Below, in pieces: positions 1-6,606 of a DNA stretch of 49,273 nt. The position numbers and the translations under genes are program-made. The number at the start of each line of letters is the position of its first letter. The stretch's first letter is position 1. Under the pieces are notes generated by a model. That model did not search any database. It had not been told where the DNA came from and saw only the letters and a program-made list of their open reading frames with translations. Source of the DNA: Nannocystis exedens (GTDB lineage Bacteria; Myxococcota_A; Polyangia; Polyangiales; Polyangiaceae); contig CAMAVR010000022.1 in NCBI GenBank assembly GCA_945861885.1, forward strand, positions 1-49,273, given 5' to 3'.

Positions 1-99
1 CACGCGCACGCGCATGCGCACGGCTACGAGAGAACGAAGACGTGAACGATAACGGCGCACGGTTACGTGCCTCGCGCGCCGAGCACCTGAATTTACCTT
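1..99. repeat. Low-complexity CG-alternating stretch at the window edge
   Basis: This stretch is made of short alternating CGTGCG/CGCACG-like words with scattered ACGT words. I see no coding frame that continues the neighbouring cysteine synthase. It lies exactly where the missing C-terminal part of that gene would be expected, so it may be repeat-derived sequence that replaced it. The window ends here, so the left border is unknown. Confidence 0.3.
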
Positions 100-132
100 G
101 TGCTACCCATCAACCGAAGGTTGATGGGGCAC
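100..132. repeat. Perfect hairpin overlapping the stop codon of the truncated cysteine synthase
   Basis: The arms CCCATCAACC (106-115) and GGTTGATGGG (119-128) pair perfectly around a 3-base loop. Outer GTGC (100-103) and GCAC (129-132) extend the stem with a TA bulge. On the minus strand the hairpin supplies the last codons and the TAG stop of the cysteine synthase frame. There is no T-run, so it is not a classical intrinsic terminator. It could be a small inserted palindrome or a transcript-end stabiliser. Confidence 0.6.
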
Positions 133-873
133 TAGCTTTACTTCGTCGATCACGCTTCGATCTAAAATCGGCGGGATAAAACCGGCTCCTAGCCCTTGAA
201 TTGCATGCAGACCGGGGTCGCCACCGCTCAGCACCGCGCTTGAGCTCGGCTCGACACCGACGATTCGCACTGCGGGGCGCTCGCGTTTTAGCACTCGTCC
301 CACACCGGTGATCGTCCCGCCCGTCCCTATGCCGGCGACGAACGCCACGATCTCGCTCCCCGCCTGCTCGACGATTTCGCGGCCGGTCGTTAGCTCGTGC
401 GCCGCCGGATTTTCTGGGTTGTCGAACTGCGACGGCCTGAACGCGGTTGGCTCTTTTCGCGCAATCACATTGGCTCGTTCGACCGCGCCCGTCATCCCCT
501 CGTCGGCCGATGTCAACACGACTTCGGCGCCGTACGAACGGAGAATGTTTCGCCGCTGAACGCTCATGTCTTCTGGCATGATGATCATGCAGCGATAGCC
601 GCGAACGGCGGCAATCATCGCGAGCGCAATGCCGGTATTTCCGCTCGTCGCTTCGACAATAATCCCGCCTGGAACAAGCTTCCCCGAACGTTCGGCCGCT
701 AAGACCATCGCGCGGGCCGTTCGGTCTTTGACGCTGCCGCCGGGATTTTTGAACTCTAATTTGGCGGCGATCGTCGCACCGCCTACGGGCGAAATGCGAT
801 TTAGCCGCACAAGCGGCGTTTCGCCGATGACATCTAGAAGATCGACTATTTTCGTCTGATCGCTCCCTATCAT
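103..873 (-). CDS. cysK: Cysteine synthase (O-acetylserine sulfhydrylase), C-terminally truncated; possible pseudogene
   Basis: PLP enzyme of the CysK/CysM family, which makes cysteine from O-acetylserine and sulfide. Visible family features are NPGGSVKDR with the Schiff-base lysine at K49, the substrate loop TSGNTG (residues 76-81), the phosphate-binding GTGGT (183-187) and the GLGAGFIP segment (228-234). The protein is 256 residues against about 310-320 for the family. Homology stops soon after DEV, and the last residues are encoded by a hairpin. The missing part normally carries the SSGA segment, whose serine contacts the PLP ring nitrogen, so full activity is doubtful. It could be a pseudogene or a CysK-like regulatory remnant. 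The start ATG lies about 90 bases after the stop of the upstream LD-carboxypeptidase on the same strand. CysK and CysM cannot be separated with certainty. Confidence 0.8.
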   Translation of the reverse strand: MIGSDQTKIVDLLDVIGETPLVRLNRISPVGGATIAAKLEFKNPGGSVKDRTARAMVLAAERSGKLVPGGIIVEATSGNTGIALAMIAAVRGYRCMIIMPEDMSVQRRNILRSYGAEVVLTSADEGMTGAVERANVIARKEPTAFRPSQFDNPENPAAHELTTGREIVEQAGSEIVAFVAGIGTGGTITGVGRVLKRERPAVRIVGVEPSSSAVLSGGDPGLHAIQGLGAGFIPPILDRSVIDEVKLVPHQPSVDG

Positions 874-964
874 GGCCCCCAGCCCCCCGCGTGACAGTGC
901 ATCAATTCACCCTGTCGCGTCAACCGGCGACACGCACCTACGTCGTCCCGCGTGTCACGATTGT

Positions 965-1891
965 TCACGCGGGTGGTCCTTCGATCGTTAGCGCGTCGCC
1001 ATCGACACGCGCTGTTGAGCCGCTAACCCACGCTTGATTTCGCGCTCCGTGACCAAATGGCGCCCCTGCGAGCACCGGGATGCCCAACGCTGCAGTCCGT
1101 TCGATAAGCACATCTTCGACGCTCGCGCAGCCGCTGATCGAATCGCATCGACAAAACTCCCCGAAGACGATCGCGCGAACTTTGCTCAAGTACCCACCGC
1201 GAATGAGCGACGTCATCAATCGATCGACGCGGTACGGCATCTCGCCGACATCTTCGAGCGCCAAAATTGCGCCGTCGGGAATTTTTAGTTCGCGCGAAGC
1301 CGCAAGCGCCGCAATGGTCGATAAATTTCCCCCGACGAGCTGCCCGACGATTCGACTGCCGCGGTGCACGACGCGAAGCTGGCCCCAACGACGCATGGCA
1401 TGAGGGCGCTCAAGCGATGCGATCCACGACGCGCGGTCGCTCGAATCGGCTTTCGCGAGCCCGGTGACGTTCGGCCCGTGAACCGAAGCGACTCCGTGCG
1501 CCGACGCCATCATGTGAAGGCCGGTGATATCGCTGTAGCCGACAATCCACTTTGGCGCCCGCGCAAACTCCGCCCAAGGCAGCTCGCCAACAATTCGTGT
1601 AACGCCGTAGCCGCCGCGAATCGCCACAATCGCGCGAACGTTTGGGTTGCCCATCGCGCGAGCGAACTCGTTACGGCGTTGAGCGTCGTCTCCCGCAAGG
1701 TAGCCGGTCGCCGGATCGGCCGAAAAAATACGCGTATTTGCAATAATTTTATAGCGCTGACGAAGCCATGCGAGCCCGATCAGCGCACGCTGATGCTCTT
1801 CGCCTCGGAGGGCGCCAGACGGCGCAACCACAGCGATCGTATCGCCTGGCACGAGGGCTGACGGAAAAGTGATAGAACCTTCCTTGACCAT
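965..1891 (-). CDS. ldcA: LD-carboxypeptidase (peptidase family S66, LdcA-like)
   Basis: Cytoplasmic serine peptidase that removes the terminal D-Ala from murein tetrapeptides during peptidoglycan recycling; some S66 members act on microcin C7. All catalytic elements of the family are present. Numbered from the chosen start they are the nucleophile S120 in GYSDIT, E213 in ALEDVGE and H281 in FGHG, with spacing like Pseudomonas LdcA. The N-terminal LVPGDTIAVVAPSG is the usual family opening. I chose the ATG at 1891 (MVKEGSITF). The frame extends upstream to 1960, but that would overlap the divergent acyltransferase and add non-conserved residues. The protein is about 308 residues, normal for the family. 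There is no lipobox or signal peptide. Confidence 0.88.
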   Translation of the reverse strand: MVKEGSITFPSALVPGDTIAVVAPSGALRGEEHQRALIGLAWLRQRYKIIANTRIFSADPATGYLAGDDAQRRNEFARAMGNPNVRAIVAIRGGYGVTRIVGELPWAEFARAPKWIVGYSDITGLHMMASAHGVASVHGPNVTGLAKADSSDRASWIASLERPHAMRRWGQLRVVHRGSRIVGQLVGGNLSTIAALAASRELKIPDGAILALEDVGEMPYRVDRLMTSLIRGGYLSKVRAIVFGEFCRCDSISGCASVEDVLIERTAALGIPVLAGAPFGHGARNQAWVSGSTARVDGDALTIEGPPA

Positions 1892-1920
1892 AGTCGCTAC
1901 GCGATCGTACTCCTCCTCGC

Positions 1921-2859
1921 GTGTCACCGTCGATTCGAAGCAAAGATATAGCGCTTGCAAAACTCGGGCGCTACGCCGGCGTTATTCCAGCGATTGCGGG
2001 CCTTTGGGTGCGTCAAAGCGAAGCGGCGGTCGACGCGGCGCTCCGAAAGCTGCTCGGCGAAGAGTTTCATGCGCGGCTAGCGCGCGTTCCGCTAAAGCTC
2101 GGAACCGCCGGGGTTGACCCGTTTGGGCTCGACCCCGAGTGGGCGAAATACGCGATTTGGAGCATCGCTTCGCTGCACCGTCACTATTTTCGGTCCGATG
2201 TGCACGGCATCGAGCAAGTCCCGCCAGGGCGCGTACTTCTGGTCGCAAATCATTCTGGGCAAATTCCAATCGATGGCGCGCTCATTTCGGCCGCAATGTT
2301 TATGGATACCGAGCCACCACGAATTGTCCGCGCGATGATCGAAAAGTGGGCGCAATCGCTCCCATTCGTGTCGACATTTTTTTCGCGCGTCGGTCAAGTG
2401 GTCGGCGTCCCCGAAAACGCACGGCGTCTCCTCGAGCAAGATGAAGCGCTCCTCGTCTTTCCTGAAGGTGTGCAGGGGATTTCAAAGACGTTCGACCACC
2501 GCTACCAGTTGACCGACTTCGGCCTCGGTTTTATGCGACTCGCGATCGAGACAAACACGCCAATCGTGCCGGTGGCGGTCATCGGCGGCGAAGAGCAATA
2601 TGTGTCGTTAGGCAACGTGCGCTCGCTAGCCAGGCTCTTCGGAATGCCTGCTTTTCCGCTGATTCCGCAGCTTTTTATTCCCGGGGGCCAGCTCCCTCTG
2701 CCGACAAAATATCGCCTCTATTTCGGCAAACCGATGGCCTTTGAAGGCGACGCCGATGACGACGACGCGGTGATCGAAGCGAAAGTATGGCGAGTAAAAT
2801 CGACAATTGAGGATATGCTTGCGCGTGGCCTCAAGGAACGAACCCATGTCTTCTGGTAG
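1921..2859 (+). CDS. PlsC-type lysophospholipid acyltransferase family protein
   Basis: Member of the glycerolipid acyltransferase (PlsC/AGPAT) superfamily. Motif I reads NHSGQIPID with H111 and D118, a longer H-X6-D spacing than the canonical HX4D; variants of this kind occur in the DAGAT/Tmem68-like branch. Motif III is FPEG (180-183) followed by VQG. The protein has 312 residues and a helical N-terminal part of about 100 residues before the domain. It starts with GTG at 1921 without a clear Shine-Dalgarno sequence, and the next methionine lies inside the domain. It overlaps the following SDR gene by 14 bases, so the two are very likely translationally coupled. The acyl acceptor cannot be told from sequence; a membrane lipid or storage lipid role is inferred. 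Confidence 0.85.
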   Translation: MSPSIRSKDIALAKLGRYAGVIPAIAGLWVRQSEAAVDAALRKLLGEEFHARLARVPLKLGTAGVDPFGLDPEWAKYAIWSIASLHRHYFRSDVHGIEQVPPGRVLLVANHSGQIPIDGALISAAMFMDTEPPRIVRAMIEKWAQSLPFVSTFFSRVGQVVGVPENARRLLEQDEALLVFPEGVQGISKTFDHRYQLTDFGLGFMRLAIETNTPIVPVAVIGGEEQYVSLGNVRSLARLFGMPAFPLIPQLFIPGGQLPLPTKYRLYFGKPMAFEGDADDDDAVIEAKVWRVKSTIEDMLARGLKERTHVFW

Positions 2860-3790
2860 CGGTCGAGGGTCAAAAGTCCTTGTCACGGGGATTTGCGGGC
2901 GCCTCGGCAAAAACGTTGCGCGCGTGCTTCATCGCGAACGCGATGTCGTCGGTGTCGATCGCCGTCCGTTCCCCGATCGACCGAAAGATGTCGATCATCG
3001 CCAGTTTGATCTTCGCCGCAAGCGCCTGAAAGATGTGTTTCGTCCGGGTGATATCGAGGCGATCGTGCACCTCGGCGTGATGCACGACCCGCGCGCGTCG
3101 GCCGCCGATCACCATTCATGGAACGTCGCCGGCTTCGCCAAATTGCTGGAATACGCGGCACAATACCAAGTGCCGAAGCTTGTTGTTCTTTCGAGCGCAA
3201 ATGTTTACGGGCCTCAACCGGGCAATGCGCAATTTTTATCCGAAGAGGCGCCGCTTTTGGGCGGGCAAAACTTCAGCGAAATTCGCGATTTGATCGAAGT
3301 CGATATGCTCGCGCAAAGTTTTTTTTGGAAGTGGCCGACAATCGAAACGGTCATTCTTAGGCCGGTGCACATTCTCGGAACTGTGCGTAACGCGGCATCT
3401 AATTTTTTGCGCTTGCCAGCAATTCCGACGCTCCTGGGCTTCGATCCGATGGTTCAAGTGATGCACGAAAACGATGTCGTGCATGCTATTCAATTGGCTT
3501 TAAAAAAGGGGGTTCGCGGGATTTTTAACGTCTCAGGCCCAGAGCCGCTCCCACTCTCGCGCATCATTTCGATGCTAGGAAGAAAGCAGCTCTCCTTCCC
3601 CTACATGATCGCGCGACCGCTCCTCGATCGCCTCTGGTCGCTGCGCCTAACAAGCTTCCCCCCGCCAGAACTAGACCACATTCGCTACGTATGCATGGTC
3701 GACGATTCGCGAGCAAAAGAGCTACTAGGCTACGCCCCAAAAGCCGATATCGCCACCACCGTGGCCGCAGTTGATCACGATCGCTGGTAG
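2846..3790 (+). CDS. NAD-dependent epimerase/dehydratase family protein (extended SDR)
   Basis: Extended short-chain dehydrogenase/reductase of about 314 residues. The N-terminal Rossmann motif TGICGRLG (residues 14-21) fits GxxGxxG, and a D-rich second strand (VVGVDRR) suggests NAD. SSANVYGP is the usual serine strand. The catalytic YxxxK expected about 25 residues later is not visible: the corresponding helix reads FSEIRDLIE. The enzyme may therefore be catalytically divergent or act as a nucleotide-binding partner. I chose the ATG at 2846 because an upstream in-frame extension to 2807 lies wholly inside the acyltransferase gene. Overlap with that gene implies a two-gene unit, and a lipid-modifying function is inferred from this pairing only. 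Confidence 0.82.
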   Translation: MSSGSGRGSKVLVTGICGRLGKNVARVLHRERDVVGVDRRPFPDRPKDVDHRQFDLRRKRLKDVFRPGDIEAIVHLGVMHDPRASAADHHSWNVAGFAKLLEYAAQYQVPKLVVLSSANVYGPQPGNAQFLSEEAPLLGGQNFSEIRDLIEVDMLAQSFFWKWPTIETVILRPVHILGTVRNAASNFLRLPAIPTLLGFDPMVQVMHENDVVHAIQLALKKGVRGIFNVSGPEPLPLSRIISMLGRKQLSFPYMIARPLLDRLWSLRLTSFPPPELDHIRYVCMVDDSRAKELLGYAPKADIATTVAAVDHDRW

Positions 3791-3816
3791 AGCGATATAG
3801 GCATTTTTTGAATGCC
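3780..3816 (+). terminator. Two small hairpins at the end of the SDR gene
   Basis: ATCGCT (3780-3785) pairs with AGCGAT (3791-3796) across the stop codon. Immediately after it, GGCATT (3800-3805) pairs with AATGCC (3811-3816) around a T-rich loop. The stems are short and the T-run is in the loop rather than after the stem, so termination here is only a possibility. Confidence 0.3.
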
Positions 3817-3854
3817 CACGTTTGCCCTTGGCCATTTTCATCATAGTCCATAAT

Positions 3855-4268
3855 ATGGCCGTAGTGACCCCCGACGAAATCGCCCATACCGCTCGCGGCG
3901 TGCTGGCAAAATACCCGGATGTGCGGGTGGCTCTTCTCTTCGGCTCTCAAGCGCGGGGGACAGCTCGAGATAATTCGGATATCGATATCGCTCTTGTTGG
4001 TGGAGGCGATGACACGCTCAAGATTGGCGGCGAGCTCGGTGCGTCTTTGAAGCGCGATATCGATATCGTATCGCTTGAAAATCCTCCTATTCCGCTTTTA
4101 GAAAATATCGCTCGCGATGGCCAAGTGATATACGAAAGGTCTTCCGGAAATGGCGCGATGTGGCGCTCGCGCACACTAGCTATGCTTGAAATTGACCTCC
4201 CATGGTTCGATCGGATGGCCGACGCATGGCTGCCACATGTCGCAAAGCGGGGTGTGACCAATGGTTAA
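3855..4268 (+). CDS. mntA: MntA-type minimal nucleotidyltransferase, antitoxin of a HEPN-MNT (type VII) module
   Basis: Nucleotidyltransferase-fold protein of about 137 residues. It carries the exact MntA signature GSX10DXD: G30-S31, ten residues, then D42-I-D44, with a third acidic position in RDIDIV near residues 68-70. In characterised HEPN-MNT pairs this enzyme neutralises the HepT RNase by AMPylating its tyrosine. The start ATG at 3855 is preferred because it gives the usual short N-terminus before the GS motif; a longer in-frame start at 3822 adds hydrophobic residues not typical of the family. No good Shine-Dalgarno is visible. The stop overlaps the start of hepT by 8 bases, the antitoxin-first order seen in many such pairs. 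Confidence 0.88.
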   Translation: MAVVTPDEIAHTARGVLAKYPDVRVALLFGSQARGTARDNSDIDIALVGGGDDTLKIGGELGASLKRDIDIVSLENPPIPLLENIARDGQVIYERSSGNGAMWRSRTLAMLEIDLPWFDRMADAWLPHVAKRGVTNG

Positions 4269-4692
4269 TCGTCGCGTCATAGCCCTCAAACTGGCGGAAC
4301 TTTCAGACCGAATTGCGCGCGTTCGCGAGGCGTGCCCTCGGAGTCTTGATGAATTTAAAAACGACCGCACGGCAAGCGACGTTACGAGTTTCAACCTCAT
4401 GCTCTCTGTGCAGACATGCTCTGATATCGCAAGTCACCTGATCGCCGACGAAAAATGGACGCCAGCCGGGCGACTGAGCGACGCATTCGATCGACTTAGA
4501 GATCACAAAGTTATTTCAGAACGCTGCGCCAAGGCGTTGGCAAACGCCGTCGGTCTTCGAAATGTGATTGCGCATGCGTATTCTGGAGTCGACTACGAAA
4601 AAGTGCATTCAGCGGCGATACACGGCATCGATGACCTCGAGCTCTTTTTGCAAGAGGTCAGTCGATGGATGACTTCTGGAAGCGGTGCGTAA
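4261..4692 (+). CDS. hepT: HepT-like HEPN toxin ribonuclease (DUF86)
   Basis: All-helical HEPN protein of 143 residues. The active-site motif RNVIAHAY fits RX4HXY, with R100, H105 and Y107. R and H form the metal-independent RNase site, and the tyrosine is the known AMPylation target of MntA. LMLSVQTCSDIASHLI (47-61) is the typical second helix of DUF86 proteins. Overlap with mntA shows coupled translation. No frameshift or missing key residue is seen, so the module looks intact. It lies between a metabolic gene pair and an orphan lipoprotein gene on the opposite strand, an isolated accessory insertion of the sort usual for such modules. Confidence 0.9.
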   Translation: MVNRRVIALKLAELSDRIARVREACPRSLDEFKNDRTASDVTSFNLMLSVQTCSDIASHLIADEKWTPAGRLSDAFDRLRDHKVISERCAKALANAVGLRNVIAHAYSGVDYEKVHSAAIHGIDDLELFLQEVSRWMTSGSGA

Positions 4693-4748
4693 CGGCGCTT
4701 GCTTTGGAGCTGTCAGTCGGCGGTGTCGACTGCGACTTGATTTGCAGC

Positions 4749-5717
4749 TCAACGCCCCAAGGGCTCGGAATAACGCTTCAGCATCGGCGGCATACGATTT
4801 TCGTTAAAATAGGTGAATGCAGCCCCAATATCGGAATGTTCGGCGGCCAGCGCGGTTACGATGGCGATGTAATCGGTGCAGTTTTCTTGCCAAACGCGGA
4901 GAAGAACGTCCGACATCATTGAATCGGCCGTCCCGGCATCTGAGCTGATGCGTTCGAGTGCGGTTGGAGGGAGTTCTCGCATTGTCGTTGTCATCAACGT
5001 GCGACGATGCTTGTCCATTTCTTCACGGCGCTCGCTGGTTATAGGGGCGCCGTCATATCCTGACGGAATATACTGATGGTTTTCGTACCATGTTTCCCCG
5101 GTGCGCATAATATGGAGTGCGGCGAGCGATGCGCCCCCGTCTGCGCCAGCACACTCTAAAGCCGCAACGTCTTCTAGTTCGTTACTGACCGCCCCGAACG
5201 TTGAGCAAATTTTATCAATAATCGATAACGTAAGATTGCCAATCCCGGATCTCTGCGAGGGGAAAAAGGGGCAATCGGCGCTCGCGTTCATAACGCCCGT
5301 TTGACCTCGCAAGTGCGAGTCGATACTCATCGTCAAGCATGGGTCGCCATCGTCTGGCGCGATTTCAAAGCGATATCGGCTCTCGCTGTCGAAAACAACG
5401 TGTGACAAAAAAACGCGAAAGCGCACGCCGTTGACTTCAAAGCGGAGTGAGGATTCACCCTCCTCCGAATCGACTGCGTATTGCGCGCGAGACTGCACGA
5501 ACGCGATTCGCTCCTCCAGCGTCTTGCCGGGAACCCGCGCCCCCGAACTAATATCGTAAGCGTCGATCGCGTACGGAGGGACCGCGTGCCCCAGCCCCGC
5601 ATCACCGGCTGGGTTGGCGAGCGGTTTCAGCGATGCCATAGCCGGCGCATGGATCGTGGCCGCGCAAGCCGCAAAAAACACGAGAATCACAATCGCAATA
5701 ATCTGCCGTACAATCAT
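4749..5717 (-). CDS. Putative lipoprotein of unknown function
   Basis: I do not recognise this protein. It has about 322 residues and begins with a hydrophobic signal (IVRQIIAIVILVFFAAC) ending in FAAC, an acceptable lipobox, so it is probably exported and lipid-anchored. The mature part has several cysteines (in DPCLTMS, ADCPFF, DKICS, LECAG, ENCTDY), suggesting disulfides in the periplasm. The start is the ATG at 5717, 8 bases after GAGGAC. A TTG six bases upstream is too close to that site. The gene is convergent with hepT and shares no obvious operon partner; the VOC gene upstream is about 60 bases away. Confidence 0.65.
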   Translation of the reverse strand: MIVRQIIAIVILVFFAACAATIHAPAMASLKPLANPAGDAGLGHAVPPYAIDAYDISSGARVPGKTLEERIAFVQSRAQYAVDSEEGESSLRFEVNGVRFRVFLSHVVFDSESRYRFEIAPDDGDPCLTMSIDSHLRGQTGVMNASADCPFFPSQRSGIGNLTLSIIDKICSTFGAVSNELEDVAALECAGADGGASLAALHIMRTGETWYENHQYIPSGYDGAPITSERREEMDKHRRTLMTTTMRELPPTALERISSDAGTADSMMSDVLLRVWQENCTDYIAIVTALAAEHSDIGAAFTYFNENRMPPMLKRYSEPLGR

Positions 5718-5779
5718 AGGCAATTGTCCTCACGATGACATCGAAGGGGACCGAGCGTGCGAGAACGACGCCAGGGCTT

Positions 5780-6541
5780 TTAACGCGCGAGCTGGTGCAT
5801 GGCGAAGAAGGCGCCCTGTGGGTCGATGAGTTGCGCCATTCGGCCTCCTGGTACGTCTTGTGGTGCGTTTACTACTTGCGCCCCTTTGGCTTTTGCTTGG
5901 TGTAGCGCGGCGTTTAGGTCGGCTAGCTCGGCGTAGTATGTCCACATTGGTGGGGCTGGCATTTCTTTTGGCTTGTTCATCATGCCGCCTAGATCTTTGC
6001 CGCCTATGCCGAAGATGACGTAGGCGCCCATTGGGCCCATGTCGAAACTGTTGGTCTTCTTCCAACCGAAGAGCTCGCTGTAAAAGTTGAGCGACGCTTC
6101 TTGATTGTTGGCGTAGAGCTCGTTCCATGCGAACTCGCCCGGCTTATCGCTTGAGTGCGGCGCCATCGGCGTGATTGGCTCGATTAGCCCCAGTGGCGCG
6201 CCGTCTATGTCGCCGATCACGGCGATGCGCCCTACTGTTGGGATCTCTTTCGGCTCGACGTAGATGCGGCCGCCGAGTTTGCGCACTTTGGCGACCGCGC
6301 CGTCGATGCCATCGACTTGAACGCTCCCCATCCAATGCGGTGGCGCGCCCATTTTTTTCGCCTCGTCGGGCAATTGCATCACGCCGCCGAGCGGCCCCTG
6401 ACTGCCGACCCACATCGTGTAGTCGCTATTAAACGGCTGCGTCGTCCACCCGACGACACTTGAATAAAAAGAGATTGCCGCTTGCGGATCGCTCGTCAAA
6501 AGCTCGTGCCACACAAACCTGCCGTTATGTTCGCTCTTCAT
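5780..6541 (-). CDS. VOC (glyoxalase/bleomycin-resistance fold) protein with two tandem domains
   Basis: Two vicinal-oxygen-chelate domains in tandem in 253 residues. Domain 1 spans roughly residues 8-122 (FVWHELLTSDPQAAISFYSSVVGW) and domain 2 roughly 135-250 (FAWNELYANNQEASLNFYSELFGW). Both open with the same W-H/N-E-L-x(n)-FY-x(4)-GW pattern, so they arose by duplication. This arrangement matches the CFP32/27-kDa antigen-like group, whose substrates are mostly unknown. An excellent AAGGAG site lies 6 bases before the ATG at 6541. It follows smc on the same strand with a gap of about 65 bases. Specific chemistry cannot be assigned. Confidence 0.87.
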   Translation of the reverse strand: MKSEHNGRFVWHELLTSDPQAAISFYSSVVGWTTQPFNSDYTMWVGSQGPLGGVMQLPDEAKKMGAPPHWMGSVQVDGIDGAVAKVRKLGGRIYVEPKEIPTVGRIAVIGDIDGAPLGLIEPITPMAPHSSDKPGEFAWNELYANNQEASLNFYSELFGWKKTNSFDMGPMGAYVIFGIGGKDLGGMMNKPKEMPAPPMWTYYAELADLNAALHQAKAKGAQVVNAPQDVPGGRMAQLIDPQGAFFAMHQLAR

Positions 6542-6606
6542 CGTCTACTCCTTAATCGAACGGCGCGAAGCCTAGCCGAAAAACAAGGTATAGGCGCGGG
6601 ATTGCT

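Noticed and set aside
3822..3855. A sigma-70 promoter for the HEPN-MNT pair with -10 CATAAT at the start codon
   Set aside because: The -10-like box overlaps the ATG region and the possible -35 spacings are 14-15 bp or about 21 bp, so no convincing promoter can be placed.
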